In this document: piece after piece, positions 8,793 through 17,325 of the stretch
Numbering within the stretch: the stretch's first letter is position 1
Layout of the letters: every line of letters starts with the position of its first letter
Source: Holosporaceae bacterium
GTDB taxonomy: Bacteria; Pseudomonadota; Alphaproteobacteria; UBA3830
NCBI GenBank assembly: GCA_031283445.1
Contig: JAITBT010000075.1
Location: 1 to 34,069 of the forward strand
Direction: 5' to 3'
DNA: 34,069 nt
Made by a program: the position numbers and the translations under genes
Notes under the pieces: model-generated
Told to the model about the DNA's origin: nothing
Seen by the model: the letters and a program-made list of their open reading frames with translations, nothing else
The model's database searches: none

Positions 8793-9042
8793 AAGGCAGT
8801 AATGCCAAATATCTGGCCCTTTTGATTGCCAACGCCAGCTTCCTTTGGTGTTTTGCAGATACCGCAGATATCCTGCTAGGCATTATTTTTCCTCGTTCAG
8901 AGGTGAACTTCTGTAAGATGCGAGGATCTTTATAATCTACCTTTAAAGAACCATCCTCGAATGGACAATTCTTTTTTTGGAATCCAGGCTTTTTCCACGC
9001 TGGTTTCCCTTTATTTTTAGCATCTTTTTTTTCTTTTCGCAC
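8779..9042 (-). CDS. rpsR: 30S ribosomal protein bS18
   Basis: Pairs with bS6 on the platform of the small subunit. The core [20 protein letters not shown] is followed by the family-defining [26 protein letters not shown] (P-x-R-x-(S/T)-x-x-x-x-x-x-Q) and LALLPYV. The open frame runs back to 9087, but that part lies inside rpsF. The GTG at 9042 is chosen because AAGGAG sits seven nt upstream, right before the rpsF stop, and it gives an 87-residue protein of normal size. It sits 4 nt after rpsF and overlaps the following DUF2232 gene. Confidence 0.93.
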   Translation of the reverse strand: MRKEKKDAKNKGKPAWKKPGFQKKNCPFEDGSLKVDYKDPRILQKFTSERGKIMPSRISAVSAKHQRKLALAIKRARYLALLPYVAD

Positions 9043-9046
9043 CGAA

Positions 9047-9484
9047 CTACTCCTTGTCTCCCTCAGCAGACTCCGCTTTCCCATCAATTTCCTCTACCTG
9101 CACCTTAGCGGCACTGGCACGGTATCCTGTATCCCTAACACCAACAGCTTCATCACTCAAAGTTTTCGCTTGAGAAATTAAATTTTCATCATCGTTAAAT
9201 TTATCCACTTTCACAATCGATTGTCGAATTATATCTTCATTGATTCGCATAAGGCGTCCCAACTCCGCAATCAACGGTGCACCGGACTTAATTTGCAAAA
9301 TATAATAATGTCCTTTATGATTTTTTTTGATAGGATAGGCTAAGTTTCTTAAGCCGCAGTACTCACAGCGAGCCACACTACCTCCGTTCTGCGTAACAAA
9401 AAGAGATAGACTCACACCCAAAGCTTCAATCTGCTGTTGTGACAAGTCCTGCCGGCCTATAAAAATATTCTCATAAAAACTCAT
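9047..9484 (-). CDS. rpsF: 30S ribosomal protein bS6
   Basis: A 145-residue protein with the alpha-type start [20 protein letters not shown], then [20 protein letters not shown] and [20 protein letters not shown], all hallmarks of bS6. The acidic C-terminal tail (from about 110) is longer than the minimal protein, as is common in alphas. No Shine-Dalgarno precedes the ATG. Instead an 11-codon upstream frame with a strong SD ends in ATGA over the rpsF start, suggesting translational coupling. First gene of rpsF-rpsR-DUF2232. Confidence 0.96.
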   Translation of the reverse strand: MSFYENIFIGRQDLSQQQIEALGVSLSLFVTQNGGSVARCEYCGLRNLAYPIKKNHKGHYYILQIKSGAPLIAELGRLMRINEDIIRQSIVKVDKFNDDENLISQAKTLSDEAVGVRDTGYRASAAKVQVEEIDGKAESAEGDKE

Positions 9485-9516
9485 ATTTGTCGAATACCCA
9501 ACTCTAGGGAAGACAC
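9481..9516 (-). CDS. Candidate 11-codon leader peptide coupled to rpsF
   Basis: GTG at 9516 begins a frame [11 protein letters not shown] that ends with TGA at 9483-9481, overlapping the rpsF ATG (ATGA). GGAGGA (9526-9521) lies 4 nt upstream of the GTG, whereas rpsF has no SD of its own. The promoter at 9538-9566 would start transcription only a few nt before this SD. The geometry suggests ribosomes enter at the leader and reinitiate on rpsF. The peptide itself has no recognised function. Confidence 0.4.
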   Translation of the reverse strand: MSSLELGIRQI

Positions 9517-9537
9517 TTTATCCTCCACAATCGCTAT

Positions 9538-9566
9538 CTTATACATCTTTTGTAAAAATATCGCAA
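9538..9566 (-). promoter_or_regulatory. Probable promoter of rpsF-rpsR-DUF2232
   Basis: On the minus strand TTGCGA (9566-9561) and TATAAG (9543-9538) are spaced by 17 nt. The -10 has one mismatch and the -35 two. The predicted start near 9531 puts GGAGGA almost at the mRNA 5' end. Confidence 0.5.
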
Positions 9567-9793
9567 CAGCCTTTTTGTTTTTTTGAAATCCATATGTATT
9601 ATGAATTTTTGCACCATCGAATGCAAAAATTACTGTTTTAAAAAAAAATCTTTAAAAATTATTTAATAAAAAAAAGAAAATCATTTTTTGATTAACTTTT
9701 GCTTTTCAAAAAGATTTTGAAATTTGCAATTAATAATTAGTTTAATTAAATGTGGTACGATTTTCACTAATCAAATTACGGAAGATAATAGTT
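9567..9793. other. AT-rich divergent intergenic region
   Basis: About 230 bp between the rpsF promoter and the lytic transglycosylase start, dominated by A and T runs (9630-9700). I see no tRNA, no terminator-like stem and no coding frame. It should hold the plus-strand promoter for the transglycosylase gene, but AT-richness makes any specific -10/-35 choice unreliable. Confidence 0.5.
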
Positions 9794-9803
9794 AAGGAGT
9801 AAT

Positions 9804-10544
9804 GTGCTGTTGTCTAGACTTGCGCTAGTTTTTTATTTGGTTTTGTGCTTTATCTTTGCAAACCATGCGGCATCGAAACGTGCTTCCCGGGAATATTTTT
9901 CACTGCATAATTCATGCGAAGATGAGATCGCAAAGGCTGAGAAAAAATATGCTATTCCTCATAAATTACTTATGGCTATTGGAGTAGTCGAGTCCGGGCA
10001 GACGACAGATTCAGAGCAGAAGCGACCATTTCCATGGGCCATTTGTGTTGAGGGAAAAAGTTATTTCTTCCCTACCAAAAATGCCGCCATTGCCGCCGTA
10101 AGAAAATTTAAAGCCAGCGGCAAAAAAAATATTGATGTAGGATGTATGCAGGTGAATTTATTACACCATAGTCATGCCTTTAAAACCCTGGGTGAAGCTT
10201 TTACTCCCAAAAATAATGTCGATTATGCCGCAAGTTTTTTGGTAAAATTAAAAAGTACACATAATTCTTGGACCAAGGCAGTGGGTTACTATCATTCAAA
10301 GAGCGTTAAATACTATAAAGCCTACTGCTCAGCAGTTTACAATATATGGATAAATATAAGAAATATGACAATCAACGATTCTTCCAAAGGACAGCATATG
10401 TTCTTCGAATTAAAGCCAAAGACAACACTTCTTTCGCATTATTGTCTCTTGATTGACAATAAAATCTCGAAAAAACTTCACCAACTGGGTAGAAGAACCA
10501 TTAGTCGCAGTACACCGAAATTTTTTACAGACGATGTGAGGTAG
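9804..10544 (+). CDS. Lytic transglycosylase (SLT, GH23-like), exported
   Basis: 246 residues. A hydrophobic signal segment at 1-22 (LALVFYLVLCFIFANHAAS) predicts export to the periplasm. The SLT core spans about 38-180: EKKYAIPHKLLMAIGVVESG places the catalytic Glu at 63, followed by DVGCMQVNLLHH and the alpha-type AVGYYHS...YY pattern. It should cleave peptidoglycan glycan strands to 1,6-anhydro products. The start is GTG at 9804 (AAGGAG 4 nt upstream) or TTG at 9810; the ATG at 9802 is out of frame. The C-terminal 65 residues after the SLT fold are unassigned. It is followed by the YmdB-like gene on the same strand. Cell-wall remodelling or insertion of envelope machinery are possible roles. 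Confidence 0.85.
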   Translation: MLLSRLALVFYLVLCFIFANHAASKRASREYFSLHNSCEDEIAKAEKKYAIPHKLLMAIGVVESGQTTDSEQKRPFPWAICVEGKSYFFPTKNAAIAAVRKFKASGKKNIDVGCMQVNLLHHSHAFKTLGEAFTPKNNVDYAASFLVKLKSTHNSWTKAVGYYHSKSVKYYKAYCSAVYNIWINIRNMTINDSSKGQHMFFELKPKTTLLSHYCLLIDNKISKKLHQLGRRTISRSTPKFFTDDVR

Positions 10545-10579
10545 TGTATACTTCTCTCCATTCACAAAAGAGAATTATC

Positions 10580-11386
10580 ATGAGATTTTTGATATGCGGC
10601 GATGTTGTTGGACGAGCAGGTAGAGAAGTAGTCTTTCAAAATCTTTCAGGTATAAAAAAGAGATTATCCATAGATTTTGTGATAATTAATGTAGACAATG
10701 CCGCTCACGGTTTTGGTATTATGCCCGAGATCGCATATCAATTTCTCGAGAATGGAGCCGACGTTCTGACCGCCGGGAATCATTTATTTGATCAAAAGGA
10801 AGCTCCCGGTCTTCTGGAAAGTGAAAAAAGAGTGCTCCGTCCCGCCAACATGGTCAACACGGTCCCTGGAAGCGGTGTATTGGAAATAATAACACCTATC
10901 GGACAAAAAATTATTATCGTTCATTTGGTAGGTCAAGTGAATATGCCCATGATCGGTGAAAATCCATTCTATTACATGGATAAACTTTTATTGAAATATC
11001 AAATAGGCAAAAATGTCCAGGCAATCATCGTGGATTTTCACGCTGAAACTACATCTGAAAAAAATGCTCTTGGATGCCATTTGGACGGTCGTGTTTCGGC
11101 AGTAGTTGGAACGCATACACACATTCCTACCGCAGATGAAAGAATTCTAGAAAGTGGAACTGCCTTCCAAACTGATGTGGGCATGTGTGGAGATTATAAT
11201 TCTGTAATTGGGATGCAAAAGGTCATTGCTGAAAAATTTGTAAATGGTTATTCCTACAAAAAAATGTCTCCGGCTTCCGGCGAAGCGACGCTTTGCGGTG
11301 TTGTGGTCTCTGTTGATACAGCAACCGGCCTAGCCTTGTCCGTGAATTCACTCAGGTTCGGCGGCGTTCTGCACCCGAGTTCATAA
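10580..11386 (+). CDS. YmdB-like metallophosphoesterase (TIGR00282 type)
   Basis: 268 residues from ATG 10580 (MRFLICGDVVGRAGR). The frame reaches back to GTG 10544, but that adds a non-conserved 12-residue leader overlapping the previous stop. Seen: GDVVGRAGRE, NVDNAAHGFGI, TAGNHLFDQKE, VDFHAETTSEK and VGTHTHIPTAD, the ordered metal-ligand motifs of the YmdB family of phosphodiesterases (2',3'-cAMP phosphodiesterase activity is known in Bacillus). The usual Glu of NAEN is Asp here (NVDN), a conservative change at a metal site. No signal peptide; a cytoplasmic enzyme. In many genomes a ymdB-like gene sits near RNA turnover genes; here it lies between an exported transglycosylase and gmk. Confidence 0.88.
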   Translation: MRFLICGDVVGRAGREVVFQNLSGIKKRLSIDFVIINVDNAAHGFGIMPEIAYQFLENGADVLTAGNHLFDQKEAPGLLESEKRVLRPANMVNTVPGSGVLEIITPIGQKIIIVHLVGQVNMPMIGENPFYYMDKLLLKYQIGKNVQAIIVDFHAETTSEKNALGCHLDGRVSAVVGTHTHIPTADERILESGTAFQTDVGMCGDYNSVIGMQKVIAEKFVNGYSYKKMSPASGEATLCGVVVSVDTATGLALSVNSLRFGGVLHPSS

Positions 11387-11401
11387 ATATTGTAGAAAAA
11401 A

Positions 11402-11983
11402 ATGAATAGAGCATGCTTATTTGTGATTTCAGGGCCGTCTGCTGTAGGAAAGAGCTCTGTTGTTAAAGAAATTCTCAAAATTGATAAAACAATAGATCGA
11501 ATAGTAACCTGTACCACTCGCCCAAAGAGAGAGTCCGAAAAACATGGAGAAGACTATTTCTTTCTTAAAAAAAATGAATTTTTACGGGAGATAAACAATG
11601 GAAATTTGATAGAATTTTCAGAAGTTTATGGTAATTATTATGGTATCATGCTTTCTGCTATCAATGAAAAGATAAATAATGGTAGAGATTCTATCCTAAT
11701 CATCAACTGGGAAGGTTTTTTAAAAATAAAAAACGCTATTCCCGAAGGTGTATACGGCATATTTATTTTACCTCCATCCATTGAAACTTTAAAGACCCGA
11801 ATCCATCAACGAAGAGAAGATTCTCCGGAAGCTATCAACCACCGAATTAATATGGCACGAGAGGACATGGATAAATCAAAATTTTACGATTTTTGTTTTA
11901 AAAATTTCGAGATAGCTGCGACGGCTGAAGATGTTTTAATGAAAATAAATGATATCAGAAAAAATAAGGTTATAAATTCATGA
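11402..11983 (+). CDS. gmk: Guanylate kinase
   Basis: 193 residues. It phosphorylates GMP to GDP with ATP. The P-loop GPSAVGKSS starts at residue 11. The GMP-binding stretch TCTTRPKRESEKHGEDYFFL and the lid region RIHQRREDSPEAINHRINMA are as expected. It starts 15 nt after the ymdB-like stop without a clear Shine-Dalgarno and ends in ATGA overlap with the M48 protease gene, so the three genes look co-transcribed. Confidence 0.96.
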   Translation: MNRACLFVISGPSAVGKSSVVKEILKIDKTIDRIVTCTTRPKRESEKHGEDYFFLKKNEFLREINNGNLIEFSEVYGNYYGIMLSAINEKINNGRDSILIINWEGFLKIKNAIPEGVYGIFILPPSIETLKTRIHQRREDSPEAINHRINMAREDMDKSKFYDFCFKNFEIAATAEDVLMKINDIRKNKVINS

Positions 11984-13302
11984 AAATATTGCGGATTTTG
12001 TTAGTATCAATCTTTGTTATCATCGCTAATCCAGCAGAGGCTGGTTTACGCATTATTCGGGATGCAGAAATTGAAGAAATTCTTACGAAAATGGCGAAGT
12101 CTATTTTCAAAGTAGCTGGACTTCGCCCAGAATCGGCCAAAATATATATCATACAATCTAAAACTATCAACGCATTTACCATTGGAAATGGATATATCTT
12201 TTTGACTACTGGATTACTTCTTCGATTTAAAAATCCACTACATATTCTGGGAATATTGTGCCATGAAACTGCACATATTGCAGCAGGACATATTAACCGA
12301 CATTTAAATGTGATTCAGCAACGCTCCCGGAATTTCGCGTTGGCTACGCTGCTGGGAATTGTCGGTACCGTCGTTACCGGATCCGAAGAGATGCTTGCTC
12401 TTCTGATAGGTTATGCAGAAACCGATGAAAGATTTTACTTAAGATACTCCAGAGGAGAAGAGTTAGCAGCAGATTCTTTAGCAGTGACATTTTTGAAAAA
12501 ACTAGGATATGGAGCCGATGTTTTAATAGAAACCTTTAGTGAATTTTTGCACATGGATCACTTGAACGGAGGAATGGAAATTCCCACTTATATGGGAAGT
12601 CATCCAAGAACTAATGAGCGGATTCAAGCTATTCGAAAACAGGATACGCCAAAAAAATCTAAGGCTGATGAAAAATTAATCGGAATGTATAACCGCATTC
12701 TGATTAAATTAAAAGCATATTTAGATAATCTGAATTCCGGAGTACTTATTCCTGCCGATGACTACTCCAAGGCTATTTATTTTCATCGTGTGGGCAGGTG
12801 CAAAGACGCAATAGCGCTATTAAGAAAACTCTTAAAAACTAATCCAAATGATATTTATTATCAGGAGACCCTAGCTCAAACATTATATGAATCAGGTCAT
12901 CTGGATGAATCCATCAGAATTTATGAAAAAATTTATAGCAAGAATGCCCATGTATTAATCAAAATTGACTATGCAAACGTACTTATTGAAGCGAATAAAA
13001 ATATCGAATTAGCTATATCAATTCTGGAGTCTGCTAGGATTACGGATTATTTCAACAGTGATATATATAGGCTGCTAGCCAAGGCCTATGGAAAACAAGG
13101 GAAAATTGCTCATGCTGAGTTGATACTTGCATGGGAACAAATGATCCTGGGAAATTATTTTGTTGCTTATGAGTTGATAATAAGTAGTTTAAAAAAACTA
13201 AATCCTGAAACTGAATCTTCTCAAATCAAGCAAGCAAAATATTTTAAAGAATTGCTCAAGCGCGATTATAAGAAGTACTTTAGAGAACAAATAGATACTT
13301 AG
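11980..13302 (+). CDS. M48 family periplasmic metalloprotease with TPR tail (BepA-like)
   Basis: 440 residues. An N-terminal signal peptide (ILRILLVSIFVIIANPAEAG, cleavage near 22) sends it to the periplasm. Zn motif HETAH at 95-99 and the second motif EELAAD at 160-165 define M48. GSHPRTNERIQAIRK closes the catalytic domain near 225. From about 260 to 400 the sequence is built of TPR-like helices. This architecture is that of BepA/YfgC, which degrades or chaperones stalled outer-membrane proteins such as LptD. ATGA overlap with gmk indicates coupling. Not distinguishable here from paralogues such as LoiP-type proteases. Confidence 0.9.
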   Translation: MKILRILLVSIFVIIANPAEAGLRIIRDAEIEEILTKMAKSIFKVAGLRPESAKIYIIQSKTINAFTIGNGYIFLTTGLLLRFKNPLHILGILCHETAHIAAGHINRHLNVIQQRSRNFALATLLGIVGTVVTGSEEMLALLIGYAETDERFYLRYSRGEELAADSLAVTFLKKLGYGADVLIETFSEFLHMDHLNGGMEIPTYMGSHPRTNERIQAIRKQDTPKKSKADEKLIGMYNRILIKLKAYLDNLNSGVLIPADDYSKAIYFHRVGRCKDAIALLRKLLKTNPNDIYYQETLAQTLYESGHLDESIRIYEKIYSKNAHVLIKIDYANVLIEANKNIELAISILESARITDYFNSDIYRLLAKAYGKQGKIAHAELILAWEQMILGNYFVAYELIISSLKKLNPETESSQIKQAKYFKELLKRDYKKYFREQIDT

Positions 13303-13337
13303 ATCTAAAATATTTATGTTTGTAACACTATAGAGGG

Positions 13338-13366
13338 TTGAAGAATTTGAGTATTACTGATATAAG
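13338..13366 (+). promoter_or_regulatory. Probable promoter of rplM-rpsI
   Basis: TTGAAG (13338-13343) and TATAAG (13361-13366) are exactly 17 nt apart, in the 90-bp gap before rplM. Predicted start near 13373, a 20-nt leader. Confidence 0.55.
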
Positions 13367-13392
13367 TGCGGAAGAATTGGGAATTATAACAG

Positions 13393-13857
13393 ATGCGGAC
13401 TTTTTCTCTTAAGACAGAGCAGGTAAAGAAGAATTGGTTGATAGTAGATGCAAAAGATCTAATATTGGGCAGACTGTCGGCAATTATAGCCAGTTATCTA
13501 CGCGGGAAGCATAAGCCCGAGTTTACGCCTAGCCAAGATTGTGGAGATTATGTGATCGTAGTGAATGCGGAAAAAATCCGAGTCACGGGCAATAAACTGG
13601 AAGGGCATGTTTTTTATTGGCATACTGGGTATCCGGGTGGTCTTAAGCAACGGACTTTAAAAGAGCGTTTGGCAAGTAAGTTTCCCGAGAGAGTTATCAC
13701 AAAAGCTGTTGAACGGATGTTGCCCAAAGGGCCTTTGGGGCGCCATATGTTGAAAAATCTGAAAATATATGCTGGAGAAAGTCATCCTCATGCTGGTCAG
13801 AAGCCTAAGATTGTGGATGTCGCTTCTATGAATTCGAAAAATGTTAAAAGGAATTAG
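13393..13857 (+). CDS. rplM: 50S ribosomal protein uL13
   Basis: 154 residues with the typical start [20 protein letters not shown] and [21 protein letters not shown], then [12 protein letters not shown] and [14 protein letters not shown]. It is an assembly protein of the large subunit. No strong Shine-Dalgarno is seen; the ATG is fixed by family alignment. rpsI follows at once in the conserved rplM-rpsI pair. Confidence 0.97.
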   Translation: MRTFSLKTEQVKKNWLIVDAKDLILGRLSAIIASYLRGKHKPEFTPSQDCGDYVIVVNAEKIRVTGNKLEGHVFYWHTGYPGGLKQRTLKERLASKFPERVITKAVERMLPKGPLGRHMLKNLKIYAGESHPHAGQKPKIVDVASMNSKNVKRN

Positions 13858-13858
13858 T

Positions 13859-14299
13859 ATGCGCTCAGAATTTGATGGAAATAATGATAAATTGAAATCC
13901 AGAATCGATTCTCAAAATAGATCATATGGTACGGGACGTCGAAAGGAAGCTTCCGCTCGAGTGTGGGTGAAACCTGGAACCGGAGAGATCATGGTAAATG
14001 GCCGGAAGGGATTTGAATATTTCGAAAGATCAGTCTTACAAGCGTCGGTATTGCAGCCGTTCGTGGCTGCAAATAGAATAGGTCAGTATGATGTTTTTTG
14101 CACCGTTCGCGGCGGTGGCTTGTCGGGTCAGGCTGGTGCAGTTCGGCTGGGTGTCAGCAAGGCCCTTGCAGACTATGAGCCTGATTTACGTGTCATTTTA
14201 AAATCCGCCGGCCTTCTCACACGAGATAGTCGAGTTGTCGAAAGAAAGAAGTATGGCCTCATGAAGGCGCGGCGTAGCTTTCAATTTTCCAAACGATAA
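13859..14299 (+). CDS. rpsI: 30S ribosomal protein uS9
   Basis: About 146 residues. The conserved core begins [20 protein letters not shown], with INGR-like [11 protein letters not shown], a [19 protein letters not shown] loop and the basic C-terminal tail [10 protein letters not shown] that reaches tRNA in the P site. The frame opens at ATG 13841 inside rplM, but AAAAGGA (13846-13852) sits six nt before ATG 13859, which is preferred. The first 20 residues are an alpha-type extension. Confidence 0.96.
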   Translation: MRSEFDGNNDKLKSRIDSQNRSYGTGRRKEASARVWVKPGTGEIMVNGRKGFEYFERSVLQASVLQPFVAANRIGQYDVFCTVRGGGLSGQAGAVRLGVSKALADYEPDLRVILKSAGLLTRDSRVVERKKYGLMKARRSFQFSKR

Positions 14300-14360
14300 G
14301 TTTTTTTTCTGCGGATTGCAAATATTTTTTTGCTCTTGTGATCGTTTTTTAGGAGGTGGG

Positions 14361-15134
14361 ATGATTAGCGTGAAGTTGCCTATTCAGTCTGCCTTAATTA
14401 CCGTAATGACAAGAGCTGCCATTAAAGCATCAAAATGGCTGCTGAGGGATTTTTACGAATTAGAAAATTTACAAGTCTCCGTAAAAAGTAATAAAGATTT
14501 CGTCACCAGCGCAGATCTAAAATCCAACGAAATTTTAAAAGAAGATCTGCTGAGAGCAAGGCCATCATATTCATTCTTGTCAGAAGAATCAGAAGAAATT
14601 ACTGGGGAAGATCCGCTTCATAAGTGGATAATAGATCCTTTGGATGGTACGATGAATTATATGCACGGATTTCCGCATTGGGCAATCTCTATAGCTCTCG
14701 AGAAAGGTAATGAAATTATTGCTGCTGTAACTTACGATCCTGTAAAGAATGAAATGTTTTGGTCAGAAAAAGGCTGTGGATCGTATCTGAACGATAAAAA
14801 AATTCGAGTCTCCGGTAGACGCTCTATATTGGATTCGTTAGTTTCATTTGAAATAACCGAAGGGAGTATACCTCAGCGGGAAACATTTACAACGAAGATT
14901 AGAAAGACCGGGTCTACAACTTTAAACATGGCATACTTGGCAACAGGGCGGCTGGATATTCTATTCGCAGAACCGACAGAGTTGCGCAAATGGGACGTGG
15001 CGGCAGGAATGCTCTTAATAAAGGAGGCTGGCGGCGTTTTGGCGGATAAAAACGGCAATCCCGTTAATAATTACAAAGAAATATCTATTATGAGTAACGT
15101 CGATTTGCTGCCGTTGGCTGCAAAGTTTCTATGA
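14361..15134 (+). CDS. suhB: Inositol monophosphatase family protein (SuhB)
   Basis: 257 residues from ATG 14361, which has AGGAGG 4 nt upstream; the longer frame from TTG 14316 is not supported. Motifs: KSNKDFVTSADLKSNE, the metal-binding LSEESEE, DPLDGTMNYMHGFPHW and LRKWDVAAGMLLIKEAGG. This is the IMPase/SuhB family, a Mg-dependent phosphatase of inositol-1-P or related phosphates. SuhB also joins rRNA antitermination complexes in E. coli, and it lies here next to ribosomal protein genes. It ends in ATGA overlap with rsmD. Confidence 0.93.
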   Translation: MISVKLPIQSALITVMTRAAIKASKWLLRDFYELENLQVSVKSNKDFVTSADLKSNEILKEDLLRARPSYSFLSEESEEITGEDPLHKWIIDPLDGTMNYMHGFPHWAISIALEKGNEIIAAVTYDPVKNEMFWSEKGCGSYLNDKKIRVSGRRSILDSLVSFEITEGSIPQRETFTTKIRKTGSTTLNMAYLATGRLDILFAEPTELRKWDVAAGMLLIKEAGGVLADKNGNPVNNYKEISIMSNVDLLPLAAKFL

Positions 15135-15706
15135 GTGTTAGAATTATTGCTGGAAAATACAAAGGATTTTCATTAGCAGTTCCACCAGCTGCAAGACCGA
15201 CGTTGTCGCGTTATCGTCAATCACTATTTGACCTTCTGGAAGCTATGGCAAATACACCAGCAGGATTCTTTGAAGGAAAAATTATACTGGATTGTTTCGC
15301 CGGCTCCGGTGCTTTCGGTTTAGAAACATTATCCAGAGGAGCAAGCCATGCATATTTTGTAGATTCAGCTAAAGAATCGGTATCCCGAATTCATTCGAAC
15401 GTAAAAAAAATGAAAATTGAAAATTCTTCCACAATATTTTGTGCCGAAATAAATTATTTTGGTAAACAATATAGGTCAGAAAAATATAATGTACATAGTG
15501 GTGTCGACTTAGTCTTTCTGGATCCCCCCTATGGAAAAGCAATTATTTCCCAGGCTTTAAAATATTTGCTCAATTCCGGATGGATTTCGCTGAATACCAT
15601 CATAGTGACAGAAGAAGACGCTGGAAAAACAGAATCTGTGGATGGGTATTTTGAAATTGCTTCTAGAACATATGGAAATACCATTTTTCGGTTGTGGCGC
15701 AGGTAA
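15131..15706 (+). CDS. rsmD: 16S rRNA (guanine966-N2)-methyltransferase RsmD
   Basis: 191 residues. RIIAGKYKGFSLAVPP is the family start, RPTLSRYRQSLFDLL the substrate region, DCFAGSGAFGLETLSRGA the SAM site and LDPPYG the N-methyltransferase catalytic motif. It methylates G966 of 16S rRNA during assembly. Translation is coupled to suhB by 4 nt. It ends one base from the convergent end of the GltD-like gene, so the two transcripts must run into each other. Confidence 0.93.
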   Translation: MSVRIIAGKYKGFSLAVPPAARPTLSRYRQSLFDLLEAMANTPAGFFEGKIILDCFAGSGAFGLETLSRGASHAYFVDSAKESVSRIHSNVKKMKIENSSTIFCAEINYFGKQYRSEKYNVHSGVDLVFLDPPYGKAIISQALKYLLNSGWISLNTIIVTEEDAGKTESVDGYFEIASRTYGNTIFRLWRR

Positions 15707-15707
15707 C

Positions 15708-17324
15708 TTATTTATCATCGATGATCATTTTAATGGCGCCACACGGACATTCGGTAGCGCAAATGCCGCAGCCTTTGCAGTAATCGTAGTTTATTTCAAG
15801 ATTTCCATCCGGACATTTGATTATCGCATTGTCTGGGCAATATCCATAACAGTTATCACAATGGAAGCAATTGCCGCAGGAAAAACAGCGAGAAGCTTCG
15901 GTAATTATTTCGTTTTTTGAGTAGGAAACATCTTTCTCTTCAAATGAAATATCATTTGATTTGGCAATGCCGACTCTTGCATTTTTATTAAAATAATCTG
16001 TGTTTAGTTTCTTGAAATTAACTACTTCGCCCCTAATATTGGGAATTAGCTCGGTACCTCGAAGGTAGGCATCAATGCATTTGGCTGCTTTTTTTGCTTG
16101 CCCGATTGCACTTGTCACTGTACGTTTCCCCGAAACTGCATCTCCTCCAGCAAAAATTCCAGAAACGCCGGTCATCATATTTTTATCTGTTTCAATTACG
16201 CCTTTTTCAGAAATTTTAATCCCATCAATTCCTTTAAGGATACTTTCATCCACCGATTGACCAATAGCCAAAATCACGCTATCCGCATGGAGAATTTCTG
16301 TTTCTTTGGACAGTGATAAAATATCATATTTTTCATCATAGTTCATTTTATTTATAAAAATTTTATTTCCATCAATGCTATTAATTGTGCGAAGGCAAAG
16401 TATCTCTATACCTTCTGCCAGAGCTTCATTTATTTCTGTTTCATGGGAGGGCATGTTCCGAATGGTGCGTCTGTAGATGATTTTCACATCTTGCGCTCCT
16501 AAACGTAAAGCTGTTCTAGCAGCATCAATAGCTGTATTCCCTCCACCATACACCAAAACTTTTTTCCCCAGAGGAGGAAAATTAGTGAAGTCATCCTCTA
16601 ATTTTCCAAATAAATCTACAGCATCAAAAATATGTGGAGTATTTTTTATTTCTATGTCCGTTTTGGACGCTTTACATGCTCCTATCGCTAGATATATAAC
16701 ATCGAAGTTATCGAGCTCAGTTCGGATTTTAGCAATTTCTTTTTGACAAATAATTTTTACTCCCATATCAGTTATTCTTTTTATTTCTGCATCTATAATG
16801 CGACGTGGTAGTCTGTACTTAGGTACCCCGTAACGCATCATTCCGCCGGGCTTAAGATGACTTTCGTATACAATTACATTATATCCTAGAATTTTTAAAA
16901 AATAAGCAGCCGTCAATCCACTGGGACCGCTGCCTACTATCAGAATCTTTTTTTCACTACACGGAGCAATCTTTCGGAAGCTCCATCCCTGAGCTATAGC
17001 CATATCCCCTATGGATCTTTCAAGCAAATTGATATTAACTGCTCCATCAAATTGTTCTCGGTTGCATGTTTTCTCGCAGGTATGGTAGCAGACGCGGCCC
17101 ATGATCGCCGGAAATGGATTACTTTCTGTTATTATCTCCCATGCCTCTTGAAATTTTTCCGTTTTCGCCAAGGAGAGCCAAAGCTGAATATTTTCGCCGA
17201 CCGGACAGGTGGAGTTGCATGGTGGTACCATTTTTATATACTCCGGCCGCATCGTTCTCCAGGACCCCGTTTTATTGCTAAGGCTCGTGGCAGCTTCCAA
17301 AACCGTCGCAAATGGTTTCCTCAT
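15708..17324 (-). CDS. GltD-like NAD(P)H flavoprotein fused to a 2x[4Fe-4S] ferredoxin domain (Por-associated delta)
   Basis: About 538 residues from ATG 17324 (TAA of porB, one T, then ATG; GGGGGAG upstream). The N-terminal helical Fe-S domain has CNSTCP and CYHTCEKTC. An FAD Rossmann motif VGSGPSGLTAAYFLK follows, then the NAD(P) motif YGGGNTAIDAARTALRLGA and the FAD-closing GIFAGGDAV. The last 75 residues are ferredoxin-like: CFSCGNCFHC, CYGYCPDNAI and CKGCGICATECPCGAI. It resembles the glutamate synthase small subunit family, but no large subunit is present. As the last gene of the por operon it likely passes electrons between the oxidoreductase and NAD(P)H; direction is inferred, not seen. 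Confidence 0.85.
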   Translation of the reverse strand: MRKPFATVLEAATSLSNKTGSWRTMRPEYIKMVPPCNSTCPVGENIQLWLSLAKTEKFQEAWEIITESNPFPAIMGRVCYHTCEKTCNREQFDGAVNINLLERSIGDMAIAQGWSFRKIAPCSEKKILIVGSGPSGLTAAYFLKILGYNVIVYESHLKPGGMMRYGVPKYRLPRRIIDAEIKRITDMGVKIICQKEIAKIRTELDNFDVIYLAIGACKASKTDIEIKNTPHIFDAVDLFGKLEDDFTNFPPLGKKVLVYGGGNTAIDAARTALRLGAQDVKIIYRRTIRNMPSHETEINEALAEGIEILCLRTINSIDGNKIFINKMNYDEKYDILSLSKETEILHADSVILAIGQSVDESILKGIDGIKISEKGVIETDKNMMTGVSGIFAGGDAVSGKRTVTSAIGQAKKAAKCIDAYLRGTELIPNIRGEVVNFKKLNTDYFNKNARVGIAKSNDISFEEKDVSYSKNEIITEASRCFSCGNCFHCDNCYGYCPDNAIIKCPDGNLEINYDYCKGCGICATECPCGAIKMIIDDK

Positions 17325-17325
17325 A

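Noticed and set aside
9043-9087. Longer rpsR start inside rpsF
   Set aside because: The GTG at 9042 has AAGGAG at ideal distance and gives the normal bS18 length.
15715-15726. Perfect palindrome ATCATCGATGAT
   Set aside because: It encodes the C-terminal Ile-Ile-Asp-Asp of the GltD-like protein; no sign of a regulatory role.
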